The position numbers and the translations under genes were made by a program. From contig JAFGGD010000013.1 in NCBI GenBank assembly GCA_016930695.1, positions 24,865 to 88,864 of the forward strand: a DNA stretch of 64,000 nt, in the 5' to 3' direction. The DNA comes from Candidatus Eisenbacteria bacterium. Lineage in GTDB: Bacteria; Orphanbacterota; Orphanbacteria; Orphanbacterales; Orphanbacteraceae. The notes under the pieces were generated by a model, which was given only the letters and a program-made list of their open reading frames with translations, did no database searches and was not told where the DNA came from. Below, one piece after another: positions 8,499 to 16,674 of the stretch (position 1 is its first letter; every line of letters begins with the position of its first letter).

Positions 8499-11400
8499 GT
8501 GCGAAGCGCCTTCCCGACGCCCGCCGTCCGCCCGCGGATACTTCGGCTCATCCGCGTTTTGCCCGCCCTGCTGATTCTCCTCTCCGGCGAGGGGGAGGCG
8601 AAGAAGCCCGTGCCGACGGCGGTGAAGACCGCCGGTGATCGAGGGGCGCGGGTCCCGGAGTACCGCCTGGAGCAGAGCGGCGATTGGCGCGTCTGGCGCT
8701 CGGCTGAAACCGGTCTCGTCCGCCGGGCCTCCCCCGCGGGGCCGGAGGCAGCCGGTCCGTCTCCCGCGAAAGGAACGTTCGCCGTCGACGCCGCCCGGGC
8801 GTTTCTCGATCGGGGGGCGGAAGCGCTCGGGCTCTCGCCGGTGCTGCGCGAGCTGGAGCCGTGCCTCGTGAAGAGGGGGCTCGCCTCGACGCACGTGACG
8901 TACCGCCGCGTCGTGGACGGAGTGCCCGTCGAACCGGGGCGGGTGGGCGTGCACGTCGACCGGGAGGGGCGGCTTCTCTACGTCGACGGCACCGTGGATC
9001 CGCGGATCCCCTCGACGGGGGCCGCCGGAAAGAGCGCCGCCGCCGTCGATCGGGAGGGAGCGATCCGAATCGCGGTCTCCGGGTCGGACGACCGGGAAGG
9101 GCCGGCGCGGGCGGAACTGCTCTATCGAGAAACGGACGGGGAACTGCGGCTCTTCTGGCGCGTGCGCTATCTCTCCCGGGATCCGATCGCGGAATGGGAG
9201 GTCTGGATCGACGCGGTCCGCGGCGTCGAGATGGAGCGGATCGACAAGACGGCGCGGGTGACCGGCACCGGCACCGTCTGGAGTCCCAATCCGGTGAACG
9301 CGCTTCAGAGGACCGATCTCTACGACATGGACGACGCGGATCAGGCGGTTTTCGACGACGCCTACCTGACCGTGGATCTTCTCGACCTCGACCCGCCCGT
9401 CGGCGGACTCTACCGTCTCTCCGGTCCCTACGTGGTCATCGGCGACTTCGAGCCGGACTTTTACGGGGACACGATCATTTGGATTCCCGAGGTCGCTCAT
9501 CCGGACGACTTTCAGACGACCCGTTCCGACAGCCTCTTCGAGGCGGTGATGGCCTATTACCACATCGACAAGGTGCAGCGTTATCTGCGGCGCATCGGCT
9601 ATGACGGACAGACGGCGGACAGCCTCGTCGTTTCGCCGATCTCCGTCGACCCGCACGGCGCCGACGGAGACGACAACTCCCATTACCTGAACATGACGAA
9701 CCAGCTCGCCTACGGGGACGGGTGCGTGGACGACGCCGAGGAGGCGGACGTGATCGTCCATGAATACGGCCACGCCATCGAATACAGCCAAGTGCCGAAC
9801 TGGGGCTATCCGGGCGGCTACATGGGGCCGATGGCGGAGGGATTCAGTGATTACTGGGCGGAATCCCACGCCGCCCGCTCCGGCGTGACGGTCAATCTCG
9901 GCCAGGTCTTCGACTGGGACAAGGGGCCGATGGACGACTGCTGGCCCGGAAGGCGGGTGGACAACGATAAAACAGTCGCCGATCTCTATATGCTCGGCGA
10001 CGTTCCCAATCCGCATCGCTATTACGACAACAGCCTCATCTGGAGCGGTTCCCTCTGGGACATCCATCAGGCGATCGGCGGCGCCGCGTCGGATTCGATC
10101 GTACTCGAGAGCCACTTCTTCCTGAACGGGACTTCCCCGCTCTCCACATTCGAGGACGGCGCCTTCGGCATGCTCCAGGCGGATCGGGAACTCACCGGTT
10201 GGCGCAGCGGCCTCGCCGTTTATGACGCCTTCCGCGATCGCGGGATCTTCACGCCGGCGAACACGCCGCAGCCGGCGCTCGTCTCGGCGGCGACGACGGA
10301 CACCCTCTTCGGCGGCGGAACCCTTTCCTGCACGCTCACGGTGGACACGGACGTTCCCCTGCGGGCGGCCCGGGTGATTTACGGCGCCGTCGAGGCGGCG
10401 GGGGACACGGCCCTTCTCGCCGAGGCGGTCGGCGCTTCCGGCGTGTGGACCGCCGCCGTCGATCTGGAGGGGGCCGAGTCGTTTCTTTACTTCTATCAGA
10501 CCGAGGACGCCGCCGGCCGTCTGAAGACTCTACCCGCCGGCGCGCCGGCCGCATCCTACAAAGTGGTGGTAGGCGTCGACACGTCGCCTCCCGTGATCGA
10601 GCACACGCCTCTTACGGACCTTTTCGACAGCGAGTTGCCTGCGGTCCTCACGGCGAAAATCACCGACAACTTCGGCGTCGACCCGGACTCGGTTTTCGTG
10701 AGCTTCTTGTTCGAAAGCGATGCGAATCCCGTCGTCGTCGCCGATTCCTTCCCGTTGGTCTACCGGGAATCGGATTCCCTCTGGATCGGCGAGTTTCCCT
10801 TCCCCGAGGGCGATCAGGGGGAGTTCGAGTATTCGATTTACGCAACGGACCTCTCGGCGGCGGCGAACCGGGCCGTCGAACCTCCGACGGGACGGCACGA
10901 ATTCCATGTGACGTCGGATCGGGAGGCGCCCGTGGTGATCCACACGCCTCTCGGCGACCGGATGGAGAACGGCGATCCGCCGGCGGTGCAGGCGACCATC
11001 ACCGACAACGGTTCCCTCGACCCGGACTCTCTCCTTCTGGAGTACATCTTCACCGGTCTCCGGAAGAACGCCTCCGGTTCGATCGTCATGGAAGCGCGGG
11101 GCGGCGGCGTCTACGCCGCGTCATTCCCCGCCTTCCCCGAATCGGTGGGGACGGTGGAGTACCGGATCCGAGCGGTGGACAGGGCGAACGACAAGAACGG
11201 CGTCTACGATCCGGCGACGGGCTATCATCGTTTCGAGGTCTATCCCGCCTCGGTGCGCGTCGCCGTGCTCGGGCCGATCCCCTTCCGGGACCGCGTCGAC
11301 TTCTCCCTCTTCCAGACGCAAGAAGGACCGGTCCGTTTCGAGGTGTACGACGTCGCCGGGCGGCGGGTGCGGACGATTCACGACGGCGTTCTCGACCGCG

Positions 11401-11525
11401 GCGCCCATTTGCTTTTCTGGGACGGCCGGACGAACGACGGGCGCCGGGCGGCGCAGGGGATCTATCTCTACCGGCTGGAGACGGCCGGAATCGAGGAGAG
11501 CGGCCGTATCGTTCACATCCGTTAG
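8499..11525 (+). CDS. Secreted zinc metallopeptidase (FTP propeptide, HEXXH) with C-terminal FlgD-like domain
   Basis: A 1008-residue exported protease. The GTG start has TAGGAGG 8 bases upstream. After a signal peptide (about 15-35), residues about 130-170 form an FTP-type propeptide (THVTYRRVVDGVPVEPG). The catalytic domain has VIVHEYGHAIEYSQ, with ligands H421 and H425 and catalytic E422, and third ligand E447 in MAEGFSDYWAE, as in gluzincins of the M4/M36 type. Two related Ig-like repeats follow at about 692 and 807 (each with PPxxxHTPL or PVVIHTPL, then ITDN). A FlgD-like Ig domain closes the protein (VRFEVYDVAGRRVRTIHDG to SGRIVHIR). It probably digests extracellular protein and is retained on or exported through the surface by its C-terminus. 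Confidence 0.9.
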   Translation: MRSAFPTPAVRPRILRLIRVLPALLILLSGEGEAKKPVPTAVKTAGDRGARVPEYRLEQSGDWRVWRSAETGLVRRASPAGPEAAGPSPAKGTFAVDAARAFLDRGAEALGLSPVLRELEPCLVKRGLASTHVTYRRVVDGVPVEPGRVGVHVDREGRLLYVDGTVDPRIPSTGAAGKSAAAVDREGAIRIAVSGSDDREGPARAELLYRETDGELRLFWRVRYLSRDPIAEWEVWIDAVRGVEMERIDKTARVTGTGTVWSPNPVNALQRTDLYDMDDADQAVFDDAYLTVDLLDLDPPVGGLYRLSGPYVVIGDFEPDFYGDTIIWIPEVAHPDDFQTTRSDSLFEAVMAYYHIDKVQRYLRRIGYDGQTADSLVVSPISVDPHGADGDDNSHYLNMTNQLAYGDGCVDDAEEADVIVHEYGHAIEYSQVPNWGYPGGYMGPMAEGFSDYWAESHAARSGVTVNLGQVFDWDKGPMDDCWPGRRVDNDKTVADLYMLGDVPNPHRYYDNSLIWSGSLWDIHQAIGGAASDSIVLESHFFLNGTSPLSTFEDGAFGMLQADRELTGWRSGLAVYDAFRDRGIFTPANTPQPALVSAATTDTLFGGGTLSCTLTVDTDVPLRAARVIYGAVEAAGDTALLAEAVGASGVWTAAVDLEGAESFLYFYQTEDAAGRLKTLPAGAPAASYKVVVGVDTSPPVIEHTPLTDLFDSELPAVLTAKITDNFGVDPDSVFVSFLFESDANPVVVADSFPLVYRESDSLWIGEFPFPEGDQGEFEYSIYATDLSAAANRAVEPPTGRHEFHVTSDREAPVVIHTPLGDRMENGDPPAVQATITDNGSLDPDSLLLEYIFTGLRKNASGSIVMEARGGGVYAASFPAFPESVGTVEYRIRAVDRANDKNGVYDPATGYHRFEVYPASVRVAVLGPIPFRDRVDFSLFQTQEGPVRFEVYDVAGRRVRTIHDGVLDRGAHLLFWDGRTNDGRRAAQGIYLYRLETAGIEESGRIVHIR

Positions 11526-11560
11526 GCGGCGACCGGGCGCCGCCCCGCGGCCGTTTATTT
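11525..11560 (+). terminator. Hairpin after the metallopeptidase gene
   Basis: GGCGGCG, a 6-base loop, then CGCCGCC start at the stop codon and are followed only by a short T-containing tract (GTTTATTT). A weak intrinsic terminator at best; the next gene starts close by. Confidence 0.35.
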
Positions 11561-11565
11561 CGACC

Positions 11566-12903
11566 ATGAAAGACTCCGCCGACCTACTCGATCGGATCGC
11601 CCGTTTCCTCGAACGGCGGCCTTCCGGCGCGGCCTCCACCGAGATCGCCCTCCGGGTTCTCCGCGTCGCCGACCCGAGCCCCCGGACCGCCGGCCGGGTG
11701 GTCGATTCCCTGCTCGAAAAAGATCCCCGCTTCCGGCGCCTCGGCGTCCAGTTCTGGGCCTTCGCCCCCCCGGAACCCTTCGTCGAAAAGGCTCTCCTCT
11801 ACGGGGCCTGCCGCGCGTCTCTTTCCGACCCCCGCCTTCACCGAATCGCGCTTCTCCGCGTCGAGGCGGGGGAGGAGAAGGGGTCGGCGACCTTCGACCG
11901 CCGGGCGGGGAGCGCCGCGCCTCTTCCGGAGAGCGCCCGTCCCCTCGCCGCGAACGCCCGCCTGGTCCTCTTCTCCCGCGCCGCTCCCTTCGCCGTCCGC
12001 CGAGACGACGGCCACCCCCTCCTGACCGAACCGGAGCCGCTCCGTATCCGGCGCCGTCTCGCGCCGCATCTCCCCGCGACGGATCTCCGTTCGCCCGAGC
12101 GTCTCGCCGCCCGTCTCGGCCTGGACTGGCGCGAATCGGAGGATCCTCTGGACGAGGCGCGGCTCCTCCATCGGATCGTCGAGGAAACGGCGGCATGGCT
12201 CGCCGGTGGGGGGGAACGCGGTCCGGCGGGAGGGGAGATCCCTTTTCTCCGTGAAGGGGGATGGGAGGAGCTGGAGCGGATTCCCGATTCGCCCGGTGTG
12301 TACCGGTTGAGCGATGGGGGCGGCCACCTTCTCTACGTCGGCAAGTCCCGGTCGCTTCGCGCCCGCGTGGAGAGCTACTTCTCCGGATATGGAAACCTCT
12401 CGGAGAGGAAAAGGGCGATGGTGCGCCGCGTGACCCGCGTCGACGCGATCCCGCTCGGCTCCGAGGCGGAAGCGCTCGTGGAGGAGTGGCGCGCCATCCG
12501 TCGTCGTCGCCCGCCTTACAACGAGAAGATCGAGGTACGAAGTGAACCCAGCGCCGACCTGGACGGCCGAAACCGCGTTCTCTTTCTTCCCGCCGCCGAT
12601 CCGAAACGGGTGACGCTTTTCCTCTTTCGGAACGACGGCGCAGTCCGCCGCCTCTCGGCGCGGCGAAACCCGATCCGGACCGCCCGGCTGGGAGACGCGC
12701 TCCTGAGTTTCTTCGGCGGCCGGGGGGGCGGGCGCGACGAGGGCGCCCGCGCTCTCCTCGGCCGGTGGATTCGGGAGAATCGGGAGAGAATCACGCTGCT
12801 CGACGCCGACCGCTACGCCGGCGCCGAGGATCTTCTCCGCGTGGTCGTCGAATGCCTCCGCGACCCCGAACTCACATCCGGGACCGGTTCGGAGAGGATC
12901 TGA
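11566..12903 (+). CDS. GIY-YIG nuclease with winged helix and degenerate DnaQ-like exonuclease domain
   Basis: A 445-residue protein. Residues about 1-65 resemble a winged helix (LVDS- and LEKDPRFRRLGVQFWAF-like tail). Residues about 96-210 can be aligned by eye to a DnaQ-family exonuclease (RIALLRVEAG, LVLFSRAAPFAV, PERLAARLGLDW, DPLDEARLLHRIV), but the DxE pair and the NxxFD aspartate are missing, so this domain is probably inactive. Residues about 237-320 form a GIY-YIG domain like the UvrC N-terminus: DSPGVYRLSDGGGHLLYVGK, arginine in SLRARVESYF, and glutamate in SEAEALVEEW. A role in DNA repair incision is likely. DnaQ-GIY-YIG fusions are known; the decayed first half is notable. The 3' end overlaps the convergent ligase gene by 32 bases. 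Confidence 0.8.
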   Translation: MKDSADLLDRIARFLERRPSGAASTEIALRVLRVADPSPRTAGRVVDSLLEKDPRFRRLGVQFWAFAPPEPFVEKALLYGACRASLSDPRLHRIALLRVEAGEEKGSATFDRRAGSAAPLPESARPLAANARLVLFSRAAPFAVRRDDGHPLLTEPEPLRIRRRLAPHLPATDLRSPERLAARLGLDWRESEDPLDEARLLHRIVEETAAWLAGGGERGPAGGEIPFLREGGWEELERIPDSPGVYRLSDGGGHLLYVGKSRSLRARVESYFSGYGNLSERKRAMVRRVTRVDAIPLGSEAEALVEEWRAIRRRRPPYNEKIEVRSEPSADLDGRNRVLFLPAADPKRVTLFLFRNDGAVRRLSARRNPIRTARLGDALLSFFGGRGGGRDEGARALLGRWIRENRERITLLDADRYAGAEDLLRVVVECLRDPELTSGTGSERI

Positions 12904-14068
12904 CCGCCGCCGCGCCCGCACCTCCCGCGGCGAGCCCGAGCCCGATCACCGTGTAGAGCGCCGTCGCCACCTCCGAGTCCCCCCAATTCCATTCAAAGAG
13001 TCCGTGCACCAGGAAGGCGATGAGCGCCGCCGCGGCCCCGTCGGCGAGGGCGGCGCCGAAGCGGTCCTCCGCGCGCGTCGCGGCCCGGCGGAGCGCCGCG
13101 AAGAGGCCTGTGGCGAAGAGAGCGAGCGCCGCGAGCCCCACCGCGCCGGCGGAAACGGCGGTCTGCAGATAGAGGCTGTGAAAATGGGTGATCCTCTCCC
13201 GCGCCGCGCCGTCGCGCGAGGCGTCGATCAAGGGGGTCAGATCGTGAAGGCCCCGGCCGAAGAGCGGCCGTTCCCGGAAGGCGCGCCAACCCGCCTCCCA
13301 GAGATAAATCCTTTCACGGTTGAAGTGAAAATCGGGATCGAAAGAGGAGAGGAGCCTCTCCCTCGCCGCCGGGTGGAGCAGCATCGTCGCCGCGACCGCC
13401 GCCACCGCCGCCGGGAGGAGTCTCGGTCGCCTTCGCGCCGTGAGCCACGCCGCCCCCGCCGCCCATCCGAACCAAGCGCCCCGCGTGTAGGTGAAGAGGA
13501 GAGCCGCCGCGAGAAGGAGGAAAGCCGCGGGGGCGAGCCCGTGGAGTCGTTCCCGCTCCAGGAGTAGGGCGAGGGGGGGAAGACCGAGAAGGAGAAATAC
13601 GCCGGAGGTGGTCATGTAGAAGCCGAGCGGGCCATCCAGACGTGTCGGGTGGTTCCCCGCTCCCCGAGCCTGCTCAATCAGGCCGAGGAGCGCCGCGACG
13701 AACGCCGCGAGCAGAAGAAGCTCCGCCGCCGCCCGGAGATCGCGCCGGTCCCGCACCGCCGCGGCGGGAAGAAAGAGGGCGGAGAGGAGTAGGAGCTTGC
13801 GCAGCTCCCGCGCCCCCTCGGCCGCCCTTCCCGAGAAAAGGAGCGCCAGGAGGAGCGCGCCGATCCACGCGGCGCAGCCCGCCGGGAGGAGCGGCCCGGT
13901 CCGATCCGGGGCGAGACGCGCCCGGGCGCGTCGCCGCGCGTCGCCGGCGAGAAGGGCCGCCGCCGCGCCTAGGGCGAGTCCGATCTGCTGGCCGGCGATA
14001 CCGAAGGGGAGAAAGGCGAGAAGAACGCCGAGGCCGGCGAGGGCGAGGGCGCCGCCGATTCGGTTCAT
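12872..14068 (-). CDS. O-antigen ligase / polymerase family membrane protein
   Basis: A 398-residue protein of about 10-12 membrane helices. The Wzy_C/WaaL hallmark is the large periplasmic loop with RERIYLWEAGWRAFRERPLFGRG followed by a histidine-rich turn (ITHFHSLYLQTAVSAG). Such proteins transfer or polymerise lipid-linked glycans on the periplasmic face of the inner membrane. The ATG at 14068 overlaps the upstream GT4 stop as ATGA, showing translational coupling. A frame extension to 15310 exists only because the GT4 gene is also open in this frame. Ligase versus polymerase cannot be told from sequence alone. Confidence 0.85.
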   Translation of the reverse strand: MNRIGGALALAGLGVLLAFLPFGIAGQQIGLALGAAAALLAGDARRRARARLAPDRTGPLLPAGCAAWIGALLLALLFSGRAAEGARELRKLLLLSALFLPAAAVRDRRDLRAAAELLLLAAFVAALLGLIEQARGAGNHPTRLDGPLGFYMTTSGVFLLLGLPPLALLLERERLHGLAPAAFLLLAAALLFTYTRGAWFGWAAGAAWLTARRRPRLLPAAVAAVAATMLLHPAARERLLSSFDPDFHFNRERIYLWEAGWRAFRERPLFGRGLHDLTPLIDASRDGAARERITHFHSLYLQTAVSAGAVGLAALALFATGLFAALRRAATRAEDRFGAALADGAAAALIAFLVHGLFEWNWGDSEVATALYTVIGLGLAAGGAGAAAVRSSPNRSRM

Positions 14069-15162
14069 CGCTCCGTCAGCGAGAGGTAAACCGCCTCCGC
14101 CTTCTCCACCGTGCGGTCCACCCCGAAGCGGGCGAACACCTTCTCCCGCCCCCGCTCTCCCATGGCGCGCCGGAGGGCTTCGTCGCCGAGGAGGCCGCGG
14201 ACGGCGGCGCCGAAAGCGCCGGTGTCGCCGGGCCGGAAGAGATGGCCGTTCACCCCCTCCTCCACCGCCTCGGCGTTCCCCCCCGCGTCGGTGCAAACCA
14301 CCGGCAGTCCGAAGGCCATCGCCTCCAGGATGGAGAGGCTGAATCCCTCGATGGTCGAGGGAAGAACGAAAACGGAGAGAATCGGATAATAGGGGAGGAC
14401 GTCGTGCCGGAACCCGCCGTAGATCACCCGGTGGGGGAGGCGGAGGGAGCGCCGGATTTCCTCGAGCCCCTCGTCCCGGTCGATCCCGAGTAGGAGGATC
14501 GTCGCCGGCTCCTCCACGAAGGCCATCGCCCGGAGAAGTTCGTCCTGCCCCTTCCGGCGGGCCATCATGCCGACCACGCGCTCTCCTTCGGCGATTCCCA
14601 GATCCTCCCGCGCGGCGCGGACCCGCTCCTGCGGAAAGTCGCGGTAGCGATCGAGGGGGATCCCGTTGTGGACCACCGCGATCCTTTCCCGGGGGACGCC
14701 GCCCCGGACCATTCCCTCGGCGACGCCGCCGCTCACGGCGATGATTCTGTCCGTGCAGGCACCGTAGTACCATCCCTGCAGGCGGCCGCCGGAGGAGAGC
14801 GGCGCGTTTCTTCTTGTGTGAACCAAACGGAAGCGACCCCGAAAGAGGCGCCGAGCCTGGATCGTCAGGTGCCGGTCCAGGGAGGCGTGGGCGTTCACCA
14901 CGTCGACGCCGAGATCCGTGCAGAGGCGGGCGAGGCGACGGCTCCGGCCGAGGTGAATCAGGGAACGGCCGAAATCGAATGGAACGACGCGGACCCGCGG
15001 GTGTTCGGCGAAGCGTTCCGCCAGGAGCGATTCGGGCCGCACGCAGAGGAAGAGTGCGTGCCCGCGACCGGAGAGGCCTTCGGTCAGCCAGGTGATGGAG
15101 TTGGTGGAGCCGCCGAAGTCCCCCTGATGGGTGATCTGCAGGATCCGGAGCCGTCCCGTCAT
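14065..15162 (-). CDS. GT4-family glycosyltransferase
   Basis: A 365-residue retaining glycosyltransferase of the GT-B fold. The N-terminal half has the glycine loop (QITHQGDFGGSTNSITWL) and VDVVNAHASLDRHLT; the C-terminal half has VVHNGIPLDRYRDFP, the partly altered RVVGMMARRKGQDELL, and the EX7E motif within STIEGFSLSILEAMAFGLPVV. It probably adds one sugar to a cytosolic lipid-linked intermediate. It overlaps both neighbours by 4 bases (ATGA at each junction) between the deacylase and the O-antigen ligase gene, so the four genes act as one polysaccharide unit. Donor and acceptor are unknown. Confidence 0.93.
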   Translation of the reverse strand: MTGRLRILQITHQGDFGGSTNSITWLTEGLSGRGHALFLCVRPESLLAERFAEHPRVRVVPFDFGRSLIHLGRSRRLARLCTDLGVDVVNAHASLDRHLTIQARRLFRGRFRLVHTRRNAPLSSGGRLQGWYYGACTDRIIAVSGGVAEGMVRGGVPRERIAVVHNGIPLDRYRDFPQERVRAAREDLGIAEGERVVGMMARRKGQDELLRAMAFVEEPATILLLGIDRDEGLEEIRRSLRLPHRVIYGGFRHDVLPYYPILSVFVLPSTIEGFSLSILEAMAFGLPVVCTDAGGNAEAVEEGVNGHLFRPGDTGAFGAAVRGLLGDEALRRAMGERGREKVFARFGVDRTVEKAEAVYLSLTER

Positions 15163-16082
15163 CGTTCTTCATCCCTTTTCGCCCCCCGCCGGGAGGCTCG
15201 GATCGCCTCGAGACAGGTGCGCGCGTGGATCGCCACCGTGTCCGCCGGGTTCCGGGCGTAGCCGCCGGCGAGGCAGGCCGCCGTCGGGATCCCCGCCGCG
15301 GCGAATTCATCGAACACCATCCGGTCCCGCTCGGCGAGCCCCTTCCGCGTGAGACCGAGGCCGCCGAGACGGTCCTCCGCGAAGGGGTCCGCGCCCGCCA
15401 CGTAGATCACCAGATCGGGGCGGACCGTCTCCCGGAGGTCGGGCAGATGGAACCGAAGGAAGGAGAGATACTCCTCGTCATCCGTGCCGTCGTGGAGGCC
15501 CACGTCCCGATCGGAACGCTTCTTGGGCGGATAATTATCCTCCTGATGGATCGAGAAGGTGTACACCGCCGGGTCGTCCCGGAAGATCGACGCGGTTCCG
15601 TTTCCCTGATGGACGTCCGCGTCCACCACGAGCACCTTTTCCGCCCAACCTTCCCGGAGCGCGATCCTCGCGGCGATCGCCACGTCGTTGAAATAGCAGA
15701 ACCCCTCGGCGTGGTCCGGAAAGGCGTGGTGGAAACCCCCGCCGATGTGGACCGCGGTGCCGCTTTGTCGAGCGAGTCCGGCCGCCAGCGCCGTTCCGGC
15801 GGCGGAGAGACGGAACGCGCCGATCACCTCGCCGGTGACGGGGAGTTCGGAGCGGGCGGTTCGGGGGGTCAGGCGGGCATGCTCCAGATCGTCCAGATAG
15901 GCGGGGGTGTGGACGAGGAGGAGGTCCTCCCGGTTCGGCTCGGCGGGTTCGATGAAATCCTCCGGCCCGCAGGAGCCGTTTTCCAGAAGGGCGAGTCGGA
16001 CGAGGCGGTACTTCTCCGTCGGGAAAGGGTGGCCGGCCAGATCCACCTCGTACCGATCGGAATAGACGAATCGAGGGCTCAA
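15159..16082 (-). CDS. Histone-deacetylase-like zinc deacylase
   Basis: A 307-residue arginase/deacetylase-fold hydrolase. Motifs: HPFPTEKYRLVRLAL near the start, VHIGGGFHHAFPDHAEGFCYFNDVAIAA (the paired active-site histidines), the zinc ligands in VVDADVHQGNGTA, and IYVAGADPFAEDRLGGLGLT. The start is TTG at 16082, coupled as TTGA to the upstream stop, with GGACGGAG just before it. Bacterial relatives remove acetyl groups from acetoin-pathway proteins, polyamines or other small amides. Here, lying between an anchored beta-sandwich protein and two glycan enzymes, an N-acetyl sugar or amide substrate is conceivable but only inferred. Confidence 0.9.
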   Translation of the reverse strand: MSPRFVYSDRYEVDLAGHPFPTEKYRLVRLALLENGSCGPEDFIEPAEPNREDLLLVHTPAYLDDLEHARLTPRTARSELPVTGEVIGAFRLSAAGTALAAGLARQSGTAVHIGGGFHHAFPDHAEGFCYFNDVAIAARIALREGWAEKVLVVDADVHQGNGTASIFRDDPAVYTFSIHQEDNYPPKKRSDRDVGLHDGTDDEEYLSFLRFHLPDLRETVRPDLVIYVAGADPFAEDRLGGLGLTRKGLAERDRMVFDEFAAAGIPTAACLAGGYARNPADTVAIHARTCLEAIRASRRGAKRDEER

Positions 16083-16489
16083 CGCTCCGTCCCGGGTCGT
16101 ATGTGAAATGTTTCGTCCGGAGCCGCCTGGGAAACGCCGTCGGGGAAATGCGCGGTCACCCGCCAGCGGTAAACAGAGCCCTCTTCGAGCGGGATTCCCT
16201 CCGGTAGAAGGATCGTCGTGTCCCGTGAGACGCCGGACCAGATCCGCCCGCCGCCGGACCCGAAGAGGTCGACGGTGAAGCGGGACGCCCCCGCCTGCCG
16301 CCGCCAAACCAGTTCCCGAACCGGCCCGTCGACCGGACCGACCGGCGAAATGGGGATCCGCACCGTGTCCGTCCGCCCCGCTCCCCCCGTCCGGAGAAAG
16401 AAGAGCAAGAGCAGGAGAATCCCCCCTCCCGCCAATATGGGCGGCAGCGTGGTCCTCGCCCGGGAACGGCCTTTCTTCTCTCGGCTCAT
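16079..16489 (-). CDS. Single-span membrane protein with a fibronectin-like domain
   Basis: A 136-residue protein starting at the ATG at 16489; a TTG 39 bases earlier is less likely. A basic N-terminus (SREKKGRSRAR) precedes one membrane helix (LPPILAGGGILLLLLFFL), giving an N-in topology. The rest looks like one fibronectin-type beta-sandwich (LVWRRQAGASRFTVDLFG, EGSVYRWRVTAHFPDG). Function unknown. It is the first gene of the four-gene overlapping unit with the deacylase, GT4 and O-antigen ligase. Confidence 0.65.
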   Translation of the reverse strand: MSREKKGRSRARTTLPPILAGGGILLLLLFFLRTGGAGRTDTVRIPISPVGPVDGPVRELVWRRQAGASRFTVDLFGSGGGRIWSGVSRDTTILLPEGIPLEEGSVYRWRVTAHFPDGVSQAAPDETFHIRPGTER

Positions 16490-16585
16490 CGCGGAGCCGA
16501 GGGTACGACGGGGAAAAGGGCTCGTCAAGCCGCCCGGGCGCGCGAAAGGGGAATCCGGGGCCGCGGAAAAGGGAGCACAATCCTC

Positions 16586-16591
16586 TATAAT
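16586..16591 (+). promoter_or_regulatory. TATAAT -10 element before the giant secreted protein
   Basis: An exact TATAAT in an AT-rich stretch (about 16575-16660) that stands out from the surrounding GC-rich DNA. No good -35 box at 17 bases is visible. The gene starts 84 bases downstream after AGGAGG. Confidence 0.4.
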
Positions 16592-16674
16592 TTAATGTAG
16601 ATTTGTGATATCCTATACGGACTTACAGACTTGGGCCATTCCAGACTTTTCAATTCAACTCGCAGGAGGTCGTC

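Noticed and set aside
12872..15310. One 812-residue protein covering the GT4 and ligase region
   Set aside because: Two known families fit separate frames joined by an ATGA overlap at 14065-14068; the N-terminal part of the long frame is shadow of the GT4 gene.
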